Assembly (NCBI GenBank): GCA_020832555.1
Contig: JAFIEM010000015.1
Coordinates: 1-45,251 of the forward strand
Source of the DNA: Natronohydrobacter sp.
GTDB taxonomy: Bacteria > Pseudomonadota > Alphaproteobacteria > Rhodobacterales > Rhodobacteraceae
Reading direction: 5' to 3'
Length of the DNA stretch: 45,251 bases
Position 1 is the stretch's first letter, and each line of letters opens with the position of its first letter. Made by a program: the position numbers and the translations under genes. A model generated the notes under the pieces. It was not told the DNA's origin and ran no database searches. It saw only the letters and a list, made by a program, of their open reading frames with translations. Of the stretch, positions 8,137 through 16,831 are shown piece by piece.

Positions 8137-9552
8137 TCAGGGCAGGATGTCCTTCAACCGCAGTTCCGCGATGCGTTCCACCTGACGGCAGGCCGTGGTG
8201 AACTCTGTTTTGCTGTCATTGGCGATCCGGTCATGGAAGGCTTGCAGAATGCTGGCCTTGGTATTGTCGCGCACTGCAATGATGAAGGGGAAGCCGTGCT
8301 TCTCGACATAGGCGGTGTTCATGGTCTGGAAGCTGTCGCGTTCTGCATCGGTCAGGGCGTCCAGTCCGGCGCTCGCCTGTTCATGGGTTGATTCCGCAGT
8401 CAGGCGCTTGGCCGCGGCGAGTTTCCCGGCAAGGTCCGGATGTGCGCGCAGGACGGCCATCCGCTGATCATCACTGGCGTTGCGGAAGGCCCGCGCCATC
8501 GCATTTGCCAGACCCGCCGCGCTGTCATGCGCGGGGCCAAGTTCCAGCGCATGGGCGGCTTCCGCAACCCAGGGCGAGTGTTCGTAGATGCTGCCGAATC
8601 TGGCGACAAAAGTCGCGCGATCCATCGTGCTGGGCCGGTCGCGGCGCTGATGGGGGTGCATTGCTGCCCATTGCTGCGCGATGTCCTGACGGCGGGCGAA
8701 CCAGACGCCCTGATGCGACTGTGCATGATCGAGAAAGCGCATCAGCCCTGCAATCTTGCCCGGACGCCCGATCAGGCGGCAATGCAGGCCAATCGAGAGC
8801 ATCTTCGGACTGCCGGCCTCGCCTTCGGCATAGAGCACGTCGAAGGCGTCTTTCAGATACTCCTCGAAATCGCGCCCCGTCACCCAGCCCGGTGCTGTGG
8901 CGAAGCGCATGTCATTGGCCTCTAGCGTGTAGGGCAGGATCAGTTGATCCCGGTCGCCGAATTCCATCCAATGCGGCAGGTCATCGTCGTAAGTGTCCGA
9001 AATCCAGTCGATCTGTCCGGTCTCGGCCACGAGGCGCACGGTGTTGACCGAACAGCGCCCGGTATACCAGCCGCGCGGGGCCTCGCCCACGACCTCGGTA
9101 TGCAGGCGGATGGCCTCGAGGATCGCAGCGCGTTCCTCTTCCTCGGGCATGTCGCGGTGTTCGACCCATTTCAGACCGTGGCTGGCGATTTCCCAATCGG
9201 CCGCCTTCATCGCTGCAAGCTGTTCAGGGTTGCGCGCCAGTGCCGAGGCCACACCGTAAATAGTGACAGGCAACCCGCGCGCGGTGAAGAGGCGATGCAA
9301 CCGCCAGAACCCGGCCCGTGCGCCATAGTCATAGATCGATTCCATGTTCCAATGCCGCATCCCCGGCCAGGGTTGCGCGCCGGGAATATCCGACAGAAAA
9401 CCCTCAGAGGCTGCATCCCCATGCAGCAGGCAGTTTTCGCCACCCTCCTCATAGTTCAGCACGAGCGAGATCGCGATCTTTGCCCCGCCCGGCCAGTCGG
9501 CCTTGGGGGGCGTGGCACCATATCCAGTCAGATTGCGCGGGTAGCGATGCAC
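8137..9552 (-). CDS. Fused allantoinase PuuE / OHCU decarboxylase UraD
   Basis: A 471-residue two-domain enzyme. Residues 1 to about 300 are a polysaccharide-deacetylase-fold (cofactor-light) allantoinase of the PuuE type, with [14 protein letters not shown] and [10 protein letters not shown]. Residues from about 310 ([22 protein letters not shown]) to the end are 2-oxo-4-hydroxy-4-carboxy-5-ureidoimidazoline decarboxylase, with the catalytic His371 in AHPDLAG and the conserved [10 protein letters not shown]. The decarboxylase makes S-allantoin and the allantoinase opens it to allantoate, so the fusion joins consecutive steps. The linker PHQRRDRPS is short. The gene diverges from uraH across a 165-base region holding two candidate operators. 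Confidence 0.93.
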   Translation of the reverse strand: MHRYPRNLTGYGATPPKADWPGGAKIAISLVLNYEEGGENCLLHGDAASEGFLSDIPGAQPWPGMRHWNMESIYDYGARAGFWRLHRLFTARGLPVTIYGVASALARNPEQLAAMKAADWEIASHGLKWVEHRDMPEEEERAAILEAIRLHTEVVGEAPRGWYTGRCSVNTVRLVAETGQIDWISDTYDDDLPHWMEFGDRDQLILPYTLEANDMRFATAPGWVTGRDFEEYLKDAFDVLYAEGEAGSPKMLSIGLHCRLIGRPGKIAGLMRFLDHAQSHQGVWFARRQDIAQQWAAMHPHQRRDRPSTMDRATFVARFGSIYEHSPWVAEAAHALELGPAHDSAAGLANAMARAFRNASDDQRMAVLRAHPDLAGKLAAAKRLTAESTHEQASAGLDALTDAERDSFQTMNTAYVEKHGFPFIIAVRDNTKASILQAFHDRIANDSKTEFTTACRQVERIAELRLKDILP

Positions 9553-9573
9553 GGGGGATCCTCCAAGTCGTTA

Positions 9574-9601
9574 GATTATTTTGTTCTAGAGCAGAATAAT
9601 C
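9574..9601. promoter_or_regulatory. 28-bp near-perfect palindrome between puuE/uraD and uraH
   Basis: The left arm GATTATTTTGTTCT and the reverse complement of the right arm, GATTATTCTGCTCT, agree at 12 of 14 positions. It lies 21 bases from the puuE/uraD start codon and 116 bases from uraH. An operator for a dimeric regulator is likely. It is AT-rich against the surroundings and also contains a weak TTTT-N11-GAAT match at 9579-9597. Confidence 0.6.
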
Positions 9602-9609
9602 AATTCCGC

Positions 9610-9628
9610 TTTCTGGGAATTTTTGAAA
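9610..9628. promoter_or_regulatory. LysR-type box TTTC-N11-GAAA upstream of uraH
   Basis: TTTC, eleven bases, GAAA. The same pattern occurs twice between the LysR gene and puuD, and the inner bases TGG(G)AATT are shared with the box at 11031. It overlaps a second small palindrome, TTTGAA-N4-TTCAAA, at 9622-9637. The T-N11-A dyad is the classical LysR recognition form, so the neighbouring LysR protein is the natural candidate. Confidence 0.55.
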
Positions 9629-9717
9629 GACTTCAAATCTGCGCCGGGGGCAAGAGGCTGGAAGTTTGCAGCCATGCGCTGCAAGATCAGGCGAGATTGC
9701 ATCAGCAGGAGAGCATT

Positions 9718-10074
9718 ATGGCCGGTTTTCTGACAACGCATGTTCTGGACACGGCACGCGGTTTGCCCGCCGAAGGGTTGGAGATCACGCTGTATCGCCT
9801 GCGTGACGGCGCGCGGGATCTGGTTGTGACGATGCGCACCAATGATGACGGGCGCACGGACGGTCCTATCCTGCCCGCAGAGAGCTTCGAAACCGGCGTC
9901 TATGAACTGGTCTTTGCTGCGGGCGATTATCTGCGCGCGACCGGGCAGGCGGGGGCTGATCCGCTGTTTCTGGACGAAGTGCCGATCCGTTTCGGTATCA
10001 GCGACCCCGACAGCCATTACCATGTGCCGCTCCTGCTGTCGCCTTTCAGCTTTTCGACCTATCGCGGAAGCTGA
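9718..10074 (+). CDS. uraH: 5-hydroxyisourate hydrolase (transthyretin-like)
   Basis: HIU hydrolase turns 5-hydroxyisourate, the product of urate oxidation, into OHCU, which the UraD domain next door decarboxylates. The 118-residue protein has the two family signatures: [15 protein letters not shown] at the N-terminus with catalytic His8, and the C-terminal FSTYRGS. There is no signal peptide, so it is cytosolic. The ATG at 9718 has AGGAGA five bases upstream; the frame is open far upstream but that part is antisense to puuE/uraD. Its last 16 bases overlap the end of the convergent LysR gene. Confidence 0.95.
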   Translation: MAGFLTTHVLDTARGLPAEGLEITLYRLRDGARDLVVTMRTNDDGRTDGPILPAESFETGVYELVFAAGDYLRATGQAGADPLFLDEVPIRFGISDPDSHYHVPLLLSPFSFSTYRGS

Positions 10075-10994
10075 GCCAGCGCTTTTTCGGCCTCTGCCAG
10101 TGCGGATTTGATTCGGGCTGCGATGAAATCAGCAAAAATCGTCACTTTTGGATCGCGCAGACGCCGGTGCGGTGTCAGCGCGGCCAAAGTGACAGGCAGG
10201 GGGGGCGTGGCCTCTGCCACTGGAACAAGTGTGCCGTTGACCAGATGTTCGGCCACCTCGAAGATGGGCTTCATCACGATCCCGCGCCCGTCCAGCGCCC
10301 AGCCGGTCAGCACATCGCCATCATCGGATTCGAAAGGCCCGGTGATCTTGTGGGGTTGCGGTCCGTCTGGTCCTTTCAGGGTCCATTGAAACTCACGCGC
10401 GCCGGGAAAGCGCAGGTTCAGGCAGTCATGCCGGTCGCGCACCAGCGCGGCCCCATCCGCTGGCATACCACGCCGCGCGATATAGGCGGGGGCTGCACAG
10501 AGCACCCGCGGACATTCTGCGATCACGCGCATTTTCAGTGTCGAGTCCTCCAGCGTGCCCAGATGAAAGACAAGATCCAGCCCTTCGGCTGTCACATCGA
10601 TGCTGCGGTCCGATAGGCGCAAACGCAATTCGATCTCGGGATTCTCATCCTTGAAGCTGGGCACATGCGGCGCGATCAGCCGCCGCCCGATGCCAAGCGG
10701 GGCCGCGACAAAAAGCGTCCCGCGCGGCTTGGCCGTCGCATGGGTCAGCGCGCCCTCTGCTTCGGATATCGCATCAAGGATCTTCAGAGCGCCGTCGTAG
10801 AAGATCTGCCCGTTAGAGGTCGGCTGCAGCGACCGGGTCGTGCGGTTGAATAGCCGTACGCCAAGATGCTTCTCCAGTTCCGCCACACGGGCCGACGCGA
10901 CAGCGGGCGAGGTGCGTTGATCGCGCGCAGCGGCGGACATGCTGCCCAATTCATAGACACGGACGAACATCTGGACATTGCTGAGATAGGCCAT
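10059..10994 (-). CDS. LysR family transcriptional regulator, probably of urate catabolism
   Basis: A 311-residue LysR-type regulator with an N-terminal winged helix-turn-helix (about residues 4-62: [37 protein letters not shown]) and a periplasmic-binding-protein-like effector domain from about residue 90. Start at ATG 10994 ([10 protein letters not shown]); a TTG 12 bases upstream is also possible. It is divergent from puuD over 108 bases that contain two TTTC-N11-GAAA boxes, one of them only 6 bases upstream of its own start codon, which suggests autoregulation plus control of puuD. The effector is unknown; a urate-pathway intermediate is the reasonable guess. Confidence 0.9.
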   Translation of the reverse strand: MAYLSNVQMFVRVYELGSMSAAARDQRTSPAVASARVAELEKHLGVRLFNRTTRSLQPTSNGQIFYDGALKILDAISEAEGALTHATAKPRGTLFVAAPLGIGRRLIAPHVPSFKDENPEIELRLRLSDRSIDVTAEGLDLVFHLGTLEDSTLKMRVIAECPRVLCAAPAYIARRGMPADGAALVRDRHDCLNLRFPGAREFQWTLKGPDGPQPHKITGPFESDDGDVLTGWALDGRGIVMKPIFEVAEHLVNGTLVPVAEATPPLPVTLAALTPHRRLRDPKVTIFADFIAARIKSALAEAEKALAQLPR

Positions 10995-11000
10995 GGCGAT

Positions 11001-11019
11001 TTTCAAGCTGCATTTGAAA
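11001..11019. promoter_or_regulatory. LysR-type box 1 between lysR and puuD
   Basis: TTTC-N11-GAAA with a longer dyad TTTCAA-N7-TTGAAA. It lies directly upstream of the LysR start codon. Its centre is 30 bp, close to three helical turns, from box 2, so two dimers would bind one face of the DNA, the usual LysR tetramer layout. Confidence 0.6.
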
Positions 11020-11030
11020 GTGATCGGTGT

Positions 11031-11049
11031 TTTCTGGAATTAACAGAAA
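11031..11049. promoter_or_regulatory. LysR-type box 2 between lysR and puuD
   Basis: TTTC-N11-GAAA with a longer dyad TTTCTG-N7-CAGAAA. It overlaps a possible puuD -35 element (TTAACA at 11040-11045), which is 16 bases from a possible -10 element TATAGG (11062-11067). Overlap with -35 is where LysR proteins usually contact RNA polymerase. Confidence 0.6.
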
Positions 11050-11067
11050 GCGGGCTGGCGGTATAGG
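11040..11067 (+). promoter_or_regulatory. Candidate puuD promoter
   Basis: TTAACA (11040-11045) and TATAGG (11062-11067) are separated by 16 bases and lie 36 bases before the puuD start codon, with the -35 inside LysR box 2. Both hexamers are imperfect, as expected for an activator-dependent promoter. A strong ribosome binding site, AAGGAGG, precedes the gene. Confidence 0.35.
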
Positions 11068-11102
11068 GTCTGGGCAGACAAGAACATTTAAAGGAGGGCG
11101 CG

Positions 11103-12335
11103 ATGCTTGACCTGGTTATCTTCGGCGCTTGGGCGGAATTCGCCATACGCTGGCTGCATGTTGTCACGGCGATTGCCTGGATCGGATCGAGTTTCTATTT
11201 CATCGCCCTTGATCTGGGCTTGCGCAAATCGCCCTCGCTGGCCCCCGGCGCGCATGGCGAGGAATGGCAGGTCCATGGGGGCGGTTTCTACCATATCCAG
11301 AAATATCTGGTTGCGCCCGAAAAAATGCCCGATCACCTGATCTGGCACAAATGGCAAAGCTATTCGACCTGGCTTTCAGGTTTCGTACTGCTGGCGCTTG
11401 TCTATTATGTCGGCGCCGAATTCTACCTGATCGATATCAACGTGGCAGATATCGCGGTCTGGCAGGCGATCGCAATCTCACTGGCCTCTCTGGGCTTCGG
11501 TTGGGTGATCTATGACCAGCTCTGCAAGTCGCGCTTCGGCGAAGAAAACACACGCCTGATGGTGCTGCTCTTTGTTCTGCTGGTGATCATGGCCTGGGGC
11601 TATACGCAGGTTTTCACCGGTCGTGCGGCGCTTCTGCATCTTGGTGCGTTTACTGCCACGATCATGTCGGCGAATGTGTTCTTCATCATCATTCCCAATC
11701 AGAAGATCGTTGTCGCTGACCTGAAAGCGGGCCGTGTGCCGGATGCGAAATACGGCAAGATCGCCAAGCAGCGCTCGACCCATAACAACTACCTGACACT
11801 GCCAGTCATCTTTCTGATGCTATCCAATCATTACCCGCTGTCCTTTGCCTCCGAATTCAACTGGCTCATTGCAGCGCTTGTCTTTCTGATGGGGGTGACG
11901 ATCCGGCATTTCTTCAACAGCTTGCACATGGGCGCTGGTTACAAATGGTGGACATGGGCTGTCACGACAGTGTTGTTTCTGACCATCATCATGCTCTCGA
12001 CCCTCGGCCAGCCACGCGCGGCCGAGGAGGAAGATCTCGCCTCGCTACCAGCCTCTGTCGCCCGCTTCGTCGAGGATCCGCATTTCGAGGACGCCTACTG
12101 GTCCGTTGTCGGCCATTGCTCGATGTGCCATGCCGCAGAACCGGTCTGGCCGGGTCTTTATTGGGCGCCGAAAGGGATCATACTGGAAACCGAGGCACAG
12201 GTCGCCCGCGCCGCCCAGACCATCTATCTGCAATCCGGCGTCAGTCATGCGATGCCACCGCGCAGCTCGGTTCAGATGGGTGACGAGGCCCGCGCTGAAA
12301 TCATCCGCTGGTATCGCAGCGCCACCGGCTCCTGA
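11103..12335 (+). CDS. puuD: Membrane urate hydroxylase PuuD with C-terminal cytochrome c domain
   Basis: PuuD oxidises urate to 5-hydroxyisourate and passes electrons to the respiratory chain instead of oxygen. The 410-residue protein has about eight membrane helices over residues 10-300 (IRWLHVVTAIAWIGSSFYFI at the start; conserved LHLGAFTATIMSANVFFIIIPNQ in the middle). A periplasmic cytochrome c domain follows, with haem motif Cys339-Ser-Met-Cys342-His343 and a likely axial methionine in SHAMPPR. Start at ATG 11103 with AAGGAGG five bases upstream. It begins the plus-strand half of the urate locus and is followed by hairpins and a terminator. Confidence 0.93.
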   Translation: MLDLVIFGAWAEFAIRWLHVVTAIAWIGSSFYFIALDLGLRKSPSLAPGAHGEEWQVHGGGFYHIQKYLVAPEKMPDHLIWHKWQSYSTWLSGFVLLALVYYVGAEFYLIDINVADIAVWQAIAISLASLGFGWVIYDQLCKSRFGEENTRLMVLLFVLLVIMAWGYTQVFTGRAALLHLGAFTATIMSANVFFIIIPNQKIVVADLKAGRVPDAKYGKIAKQRSTHNNYLTLPVIFLMLSNHYPLSFASEFNWLIAALVFLMGVTIRHFFNSLHMGAGYKWWTWAVTTVLFLTIIMLSTLGQPRAAEEEDLASLPASVARFVEDPHFEDAYWSVVGHCSMCHAAEPVWPGLYWAPKGIILETEAQVARAAQTIYLQSGVSHAMPPRSSVQMGDEARAEIIRWYRSATGS

Positions 12336-12364
12336 TTTCAGTCTTGTCCAAATATCCTGGGGGA

Positions 12365-12398
12365 GTCCCGCGTCTTGCGGGACGGGGGCAAAGTCCCC
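12365..12398. other. Hairpin-rich 3' element after puuD
   Basis: Two successive hairpins: GTCCCGC-GTCTT-GCGGGAC (12365-12383) and GGGG/CCCC around CAAAGT (12385-12398), preceded by AAATATCCTGGGGGAG. No T-run follows. Elements of this composition between genes are, from memory, common in Rhodobacteraceae. It may protect the puuD transcript end; only one copy occurs in this window. Confidence 0.4.
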
Positions 12399-12414
12399 TG
12401 AACCCAAGAACCTG

Positions 12415-12442
12415 AAAGCCCCGCCTGGACAGGCGGGGCTTT
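12415..12442. terminator. Bidirectional terminator between puuD and pckA
   Basis: A perfect 12-bp stem (AAAGCCCCGCCT and complement) with a 4-base loop GGAC lies between two convergent genes. The AAA/TTT ends give a short U-tract on either strand, so it can serve both puuD and pckA. Confidence 0.75.
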
Positions 12443-12469
12443 CTCATTCAGCTCTCGGCAGGGAAGCGA

Positions 12470-14068
12470 TCAGCCAATGGCCGCCTGTTTCACTTCATCG
12501 TCGATGAAGGGCACATACTGGGCGAAGTTCTCGGCGAACATGCCGACAAGTTTCGCGGCCTGACGGTCATAGGCCTCGCCATCTTCCCAGGTCCGGCGCG
12601 GATCGAGCAGCACATCCGCCACACCCGGCACCGACACCGGCACATCAAACCCGAAATTCGGATCGCGGCGGAACTCGACTTCCCGAAGTGAGCCGTCCAG
12701 TGCCGCGCTCAGAAGCGCGCGGGTGGCCTTGATCGGCATGCGCGAGCCCGTGCCGTAGGCGCCACCAGTCCAGCCGGTGTTGACCAGCCAGCATTCCGCC
12801 CCGAAACGCGCGATCTTTTCCTGCAGCAGCTTTCCATAGACCTCAGGACGTCGCGGCATGAACGGCGCCCCGAAACAGGTCGAGAAGGTCGGTTGCGGTT
12901 CGGTCACACCTTGTTCGGTCCCGGCCACTTTCGAGGTGAAGCCAGACAGGAAATGATACATCGCCTGCGCCGGTGTCAGCCGCGCGATCGGGGGAAGCAC
13001 ACCAAAGGCGTCGCAGGTCAGCATGATGATATTCTTCGGCACACCACCGAGGGATGTCGGCGAGGCGTTGGAAATCGCCTCGAGCGGATAGGCAACGCGC
13101 GTGTTTGCCGTCAGGCTGTCATCGGCGAAATCCAGTTCCAGCGTGTCCGGGTCATAGACCATATTCTCGACCACCGATGCGAAGCGATGTGTCGTTGCGT
13201 AGATTTCCGGCTCGGCTTCGGCGTCGAGGTTGATGGTTTTGGCGTAGCAACCGCCTTCGAAATTGAAAATGCCCTGATCCGACCAGCCATGTTCGTCATC
13301 CCCGATCAGGATGCGCGCGGGATCTGCCGAAAGCGTGGTCTTGCCTGTGCCCGACAGACCGAAGAACACCGCGGACTCTTCCGAATCATCCAGCGCATGA
13401 TTGGCCGAGCAATGCATCGGCATAACGCCTTTTTCCGGCAGGATATAGTTCAGCAGCGTGAAGACCGACTTCTTGTTTTCACCGGCATAGGCGGTGTTGG
13501 CGATCAGGATGATCTTGCGGCTCAGGTCCAGCGCGATCACAGTCTCGGACCGGCAGCCGTGACGGGCCGGGTCGGCCTTGAAGCTCGGACAGTTGATGAT
13601 GGTGAATTCGGGATCGAAGGTCGCCAGTTCCTCGGCAGCGGGACGGCGCAGCAGATGACGGATGAAAAGCCCGTGCCAGGCCAGTTCCGTAACGACGCGC
13701 ACATCCAGACGATAGGCCGGGTCAGCGCCACCGTAGAGATCCTGCACAAAAACCTCGCGCCCCTGCAGATGCGCCAGCATATCGGTATGCAAGCGGTCGA
13801 AGGCGGCTTGCTCCATGGGCGCATTGTTCTCCCACCAGATTTTGGATTCAACCTCTGGGCTGCGCACAACAAACTTGTCTTTGGGTGAGCGACCGGTATG
13901 CGTTCCGGTCGAGGCCAGAAACGCGCCGCCGATCCCCAGCCGTCCTTCGCCGCGCTGGATCGCCGCTTCAACCAGCGCGGGTTCCAACAGATTGTAATAG
14001 GCCTTCGACACTCCGACGATACCTTGATCTTCCAGGCGTTTCTTCGGGTTGACGCGGGGTGTGGTCAT
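12470..14068 (-). CDS. pckA: Phosphoenolpyruvate carboxykinase (ATP)
   Basis: PckA converts oxaloacetate and ATP to PEP and CO2, the entry to gluconeogenesis. The 532-residue length is normal. The PEPCK P-loop GLSGTGKT is at residues 237-244, the metal site [11 protein letters not shown] at 255-264 and the substrate region [16 protein letters not shown] at 51-66. Start at ATG 14068 ([12 protein letters not shown]), with GGAG eight bases upstream; an in-frame upstream ATG adds seven residues without a site. It is divergent from chvI, a neighbourhood widely kept in alphaproteobacteria, and control by ChvI from the shared region is plausible. Confidence 0.97.
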   Translation of the reverse strand: MTTPRVNPKKRLEDQGIVGVSKAYYNLLEPALVEAAIQRGEGRLGIGGAFLASTGTHTGRSPKDKFVVRSPEVESKIWWENNAPMEQAAFDRLHTDMLAHLQGREVFVQDLYGGADPAYRLDVRVVTELAWHGLFIRHLLRRPAAEELATFDPEFTIINCPSFKADPARHGCRSETVIALDLSRKIILIANTAYAGENKKSVFTLLNYILPEKGVMPMHCSANHALDDSEESAVFFGLSGTGKTTLSADPARILIGDDEHGWSDQGIFNFEGGCYAKTINLDAEAEPEIYATTHRFASVVENMVYDPDTLELDFADDSLTANTRVAYPLEAISNASPTSLGGVPKNIIMLTCDAFGVLPPIARLTPAQAMYHFLSGFTSKVAGTEQGVTEPQPTFSTCFGAPFMPRRPEVYGKLLQEKIARFGAECWLVNTGWTGGAYGTGSRMPIKATRALLSAALDGSLREVEFRRDPNFGFDVPVSVPGVADVLLDPRRTWEDGEAYDRQAAKLVGMFAENFAQYVPFIDDEVKQAAIG

Positions 14069-14417
14069 CGTGGCGGCTCCATTTGGCACGTTGTTCCTGA
14101 ATCGGGCGCGATCACCTGATCAAAAAGATATTCCGTCATTGGCATATCATGCCGTCCATCGGCTCCCTGCCCTATAGCATCACGGTAGCGGCAAAGCATA
14201 GGTCGCTTTCGCGCAGTTAGCGCAATCAGGCAGACGTTAGCGCAACATTAGGAATTCCAGCGCATACACAGTGTTGCCGTTTGGCACGGTTGAATGCGAA
14301 TCGGCACCGAAAAGCCGGGAACTGCGGTTATTTTGTTGCGACAAACATGGGATTGGGCGAATATGTGGCAAAATTAAGGCGAAATCGCCACAAAGAGCAG
14401 ACACAAAGGGCAGCCAC
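14069..14417. other. 349-base divergent regulatory region pckA / chvI
   Basis: No gene is seen here. It must hold the promoters of both pckA and the chvI operon. It contains the tandem direct repeat described separately (14216-14245), a GATCACCTGATC stretch at 14110-14121 near the pckA start, and a small dyad GGCGA-AAT-CGCC about 35 bases before chvI. I cannot place either transcription start with confidence. Confidence 0.6.
14216..14245 (+). repeat. Tandem 10-base direct repeat upstream of chvI
   Basis: GTTAGCGCAA occurs exactly at 14216-14225 and again at 14236-14245, a 20-bp period or about two helical turns. Direct repeats at this spacing are typical of OmpR-family response regulator sites, so ChvI itself is the obvious candidate for binding. 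Confidence 0.55.
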
Positions 14418-15116
14418 ATGTCGAAAATCGCATTGGTCGATGATGACCGTAATATCCTGACCTCCGTATCCATCTGCCTTGAAGCCGAAGGCTTCGAGGT
14501 GGAAACATATAATGACGGTCAGGCGGCGCTGGATGCCTTCAATCGCAAGATGCCCGATATGGCTGTGCTCGACATGAAGATGCCGCGCATGGACGGGATG
14601 GAATTGCTGCAGAGATTGCGGCAGAAAACCCAGATGCCGATCATCTTCCTGACCTCCAAGGACGACGAGATCGACGAAGTGCTCGGGCTGCGTATGGGTG
14701 CCGATGACTATGTGAAAAAGCCTTTTTCCCAGCGCTTGTTGGTTGAACGGATCCGCGCGCTGCTACGCCGCAAGCAGGCGATCGAGGCAGGACCGGACGC
14801 GGGTGACGAGGCCAAGGTCCTGGTGCGGGGCAATCTGGAAATGGATCCCTTGCGCCATCAGGTGAAATGGAAGGGCGAAGACGTCACCCTGACCGTGACC
14901 GAATTTCTGCTTTTGCAAGCCCTTGCGCAGCGTCCCGGTGTCGTGAAGTCGCGCGATCAGTTGATGGACGTGGCATATGAGGACCAAGTTTATGTCGACG
15001 ACCGCACGATTGACAGTCATATCAAGCGGTTGCGCAAGAAGATGCGCAGCGTTGACGAGGAATTCTCGTCCATCGAGACACTTTACGGGATCGGCTACAA
15101 ATATAACGAAGCGTGA
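14418..15116 (+). CDS. chvI: Response regulator ChvI (OmpR family)
   Basis: A 232-residue OmpR-type regulator: receiver domain (residues 1-118) with acidic pocket LVDDD, phosphorylated Asp52 in AVLDMKMPR and the Thr/Lys switch in FLTSKDDE; then a winged-helix DNA-binding domain ending [12 protein letters not shown]...GIGYKYNE. In Rhizobiales and relatives ChvI acts with ChvG on envelope stress, acidity, motility and exopolysaccharide genes. Start at ATG 14418 ([12 protein letters not shown]). Its stop overlaps the chvG start by four bases. Location next to pckA and the HprK/HPr genes supports the name. Confidence 0.93.
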   Translation: MSKIALVDDDRNILTSVSICLEAEGFEVETYNDGQAALDAFNRKMPDMAVLDMKMPRMDGMELLQRLRQKTQMPIIFLTSKDDEIDEVLGLRMGADDYVKKPFSQRLLVERIRALLRRKQAIEAGPDAGDEAKVLVRGNLEMDPLRHQVKWKGEDVTLTVTEFLLLQALAQRPGVVKSRDQLMDVAYEDQVYVDDRTIDSHIKRLRKKMRSVDEEFSSIETLYGIGYKYNEA

Positions 15117-16831
15117 CACAAGGCCGGTCGGTGCGAAGCCTGACGGATAGAAAATCGGGTGCTGTAGTGCAGACGGAGGCAACTGCATCGAGAACGGACA
15201 TCGTTCTTGGCGATGACTGGATAGGTCCCGGCGACGCGGTCGAGACTGAGGTGCGCGCATCGCGTGCGCGGCGCGGTATGCTGAGCATTTCAAGCTCTCC
15301 GCTGGCTCGCAAGATCGCGCTATTCAATCTGGTGGCGCTTGTGATTCTGATCGCAAGCATCCTGTTCACGAATCCGTTTCGGGATTCGCTGCTGCGCCAG
15401 CAGGAAGAAATGCTGGGCACGAATGTTCAGATCATTGCGCGCATGTTGTCGGGATCGGGGGATATGAACGCCGCGCGTGAAGCGCTGCAGAACAGTTTCT
15501 CGATGGATCAGCGCTTTGAATTGCTGCTGATAGATGCCCAAGGCCAGATCGCAGGTCAGATTCAGGGCAACGAAGCCATTCCCGGAAGCCAGTTGGCGCA
15601 ACGAGCGACACCGATCAGCGACATCTTGCGGGTAATCTGGTCTGGGATGACGTCCATCACACCCATTGATCGCGGCGGTCCCGCAGCGACGGATTTCCGG
15701 TCCGTGGCGCAATCCATGTTCCAGCAAAATCAGAACGGACAGAGCGCCAGCCATACGCAGCGCGATGGGACGGATATGATGTGGCTGGCGGCAAGCGCCC
15801 CGGTCATGCGCGAGGGCGATTTTGTCGGGGCTGTGTTCCTGCGTCGCGATTCTGCCGATACGGCTCAACTGATGCGGCAGGAGCGCGAGCAGGTGTTCCA
15901 GTTCTTCCTGATCGCCGTTCTGGTATCGATCGGACTGAGTTTTGTATTGGCCTCGACCATCGCCAATCCGCTGGCCGATCTTGCCATGGCCGCCGAACTT
16001 GGCAAGCGCCGGGATGCGCGCAAGAACCAGCCCGGCGCGCGCGTGCGCATCCCTGATCTCTCGGGCCGTCCCGATGAAATCGGCGATCTGTCCCGTGCGA
16101 TGCGCGGGATCGTCAGCGCGCTTTACGATCGGGTCGAGGCGAATGAACAGTTTGCCGCCGATGTGGCGCATGAAATCAAGAACCCTCTCGCTTCGCTGCG
16201 CTCTGCTGTCGGCAGCCTGCGCATGGCCAAGCGCCCCGATCAGGTGCAGCGGCTGCTCGAAGTGATCGAACATGACGTGCGTCGCCTGGACCGGCTGGTA
16301 TCGGACACGTCCAATGCCTCGCGTCTGGACGCGGAACTCGTCAAGGAAGAGCAGGAGGAATTCGATCTTATCGTTCTGCTGAACAATCTGTGTCAGCACC
16401 TGTCGCAGGAAGCGCGCGAAAAGGGTGTGGAATTCATCAAGATTCTGCCCGAAGAGCCGATCCGCATCACGGGTCTGGAGGGGCGTCTGGCGCAGGTTTT
16501 TGTCAACCTGATCACGAATGCGATCTCTTTCTGCGAAGACGGGGATGCCGTGCGCGTCTGGGCGCGGCAGCGCCATGATCGCGTTCTGGTCGTGGTTGAA
16601 GATACTGGACCGGGCATACCAGACAACGCGCTCAAGAAAGTCTTCAAGCGCTTCTACTCTGAGCGTCCGGTGCAGCAATTCGGCAATCACTCGGGTCTTG
16701 GGCTTGCGATTTCCAAGCAGATCATCGAAGCGCATCAGGGCGTGATCTGGGCCGAGAATATTCGCGCGAACGGGGCAGATCCCGACAGCCCGCCCCTGGG
16801 CGCGCGTTTTGTGGTCGGCCTGCCGCTGTGA
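15113..16831 (+). CDS. chvG: Sensor histidine kinase ChvG
   Basis: A 572-residue membrane kinase, partner of ChvI. A cytoplasmic N-terminal extension (residues 1-65, containing [11 protein letters not shown]) is followed by transmembrane segment 1 (about 69-86), a periplasmic sensor domain (about 87-260), transmembrane segment 2 (about 262-283), a HAMP linker, the dimerisation helix with His353 in [10 protein letters not shown], and the ATPase domain with [17 protein letters not shown] and the GLGLAIS box. The GTG start at 15113 overlaps the chvI stop (GTGA). The chance that translation starts later, at ATG 15280, is small because the extension is conserved in related kinases. Confidence 0.92.
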   Translation: MTQGRSVRSLTDRKSGAVVQTEATASRTDIVLGDDWIGPGDAVETEVRASRARRGMLSISSSPLARKIALFNLVALVILIASILFTNPFRDSLLRQQEEMLGTNVQIIARMLSGSGDMNAAREALQNSFSMDQRFELLLIDAQGQIAGQIQGNEAIPGSQLAQRATPISDILRVIWSGMTSITPIDRGGPAATDFRSVAQSMFQQNQNGQSASHTQRDGTDMMWLAASAPVMREGDFVGAVFLRRDSADTAQLMRQEREQVFQFFLIAVLVSIGLSFVLASTIANPLADLAMAAELGKRRDARKNQPGARVRIPDLSGRPDEIGDLSRAMRGIVSALYDRVEANEQFAADVAHEIKNPLASLRSAVGSLRMAKRPDQVQRLLEVIEHDVRRLDRLVSDTSNASRLDAELVKEEQEEFDLIVLLNNLCQHLSQEAREKGVEFIKILPEEPIRITGLEGRLAQVFVNLITNAISFCEDGDAVRVWARQRHDRVLVVVEDTGPGIPDNALKKVFKRFYSERPVQQFGNHSGLGLAISKQIIEAHQGVIWAENIRANGADPDSPPLGARFVVGLPL

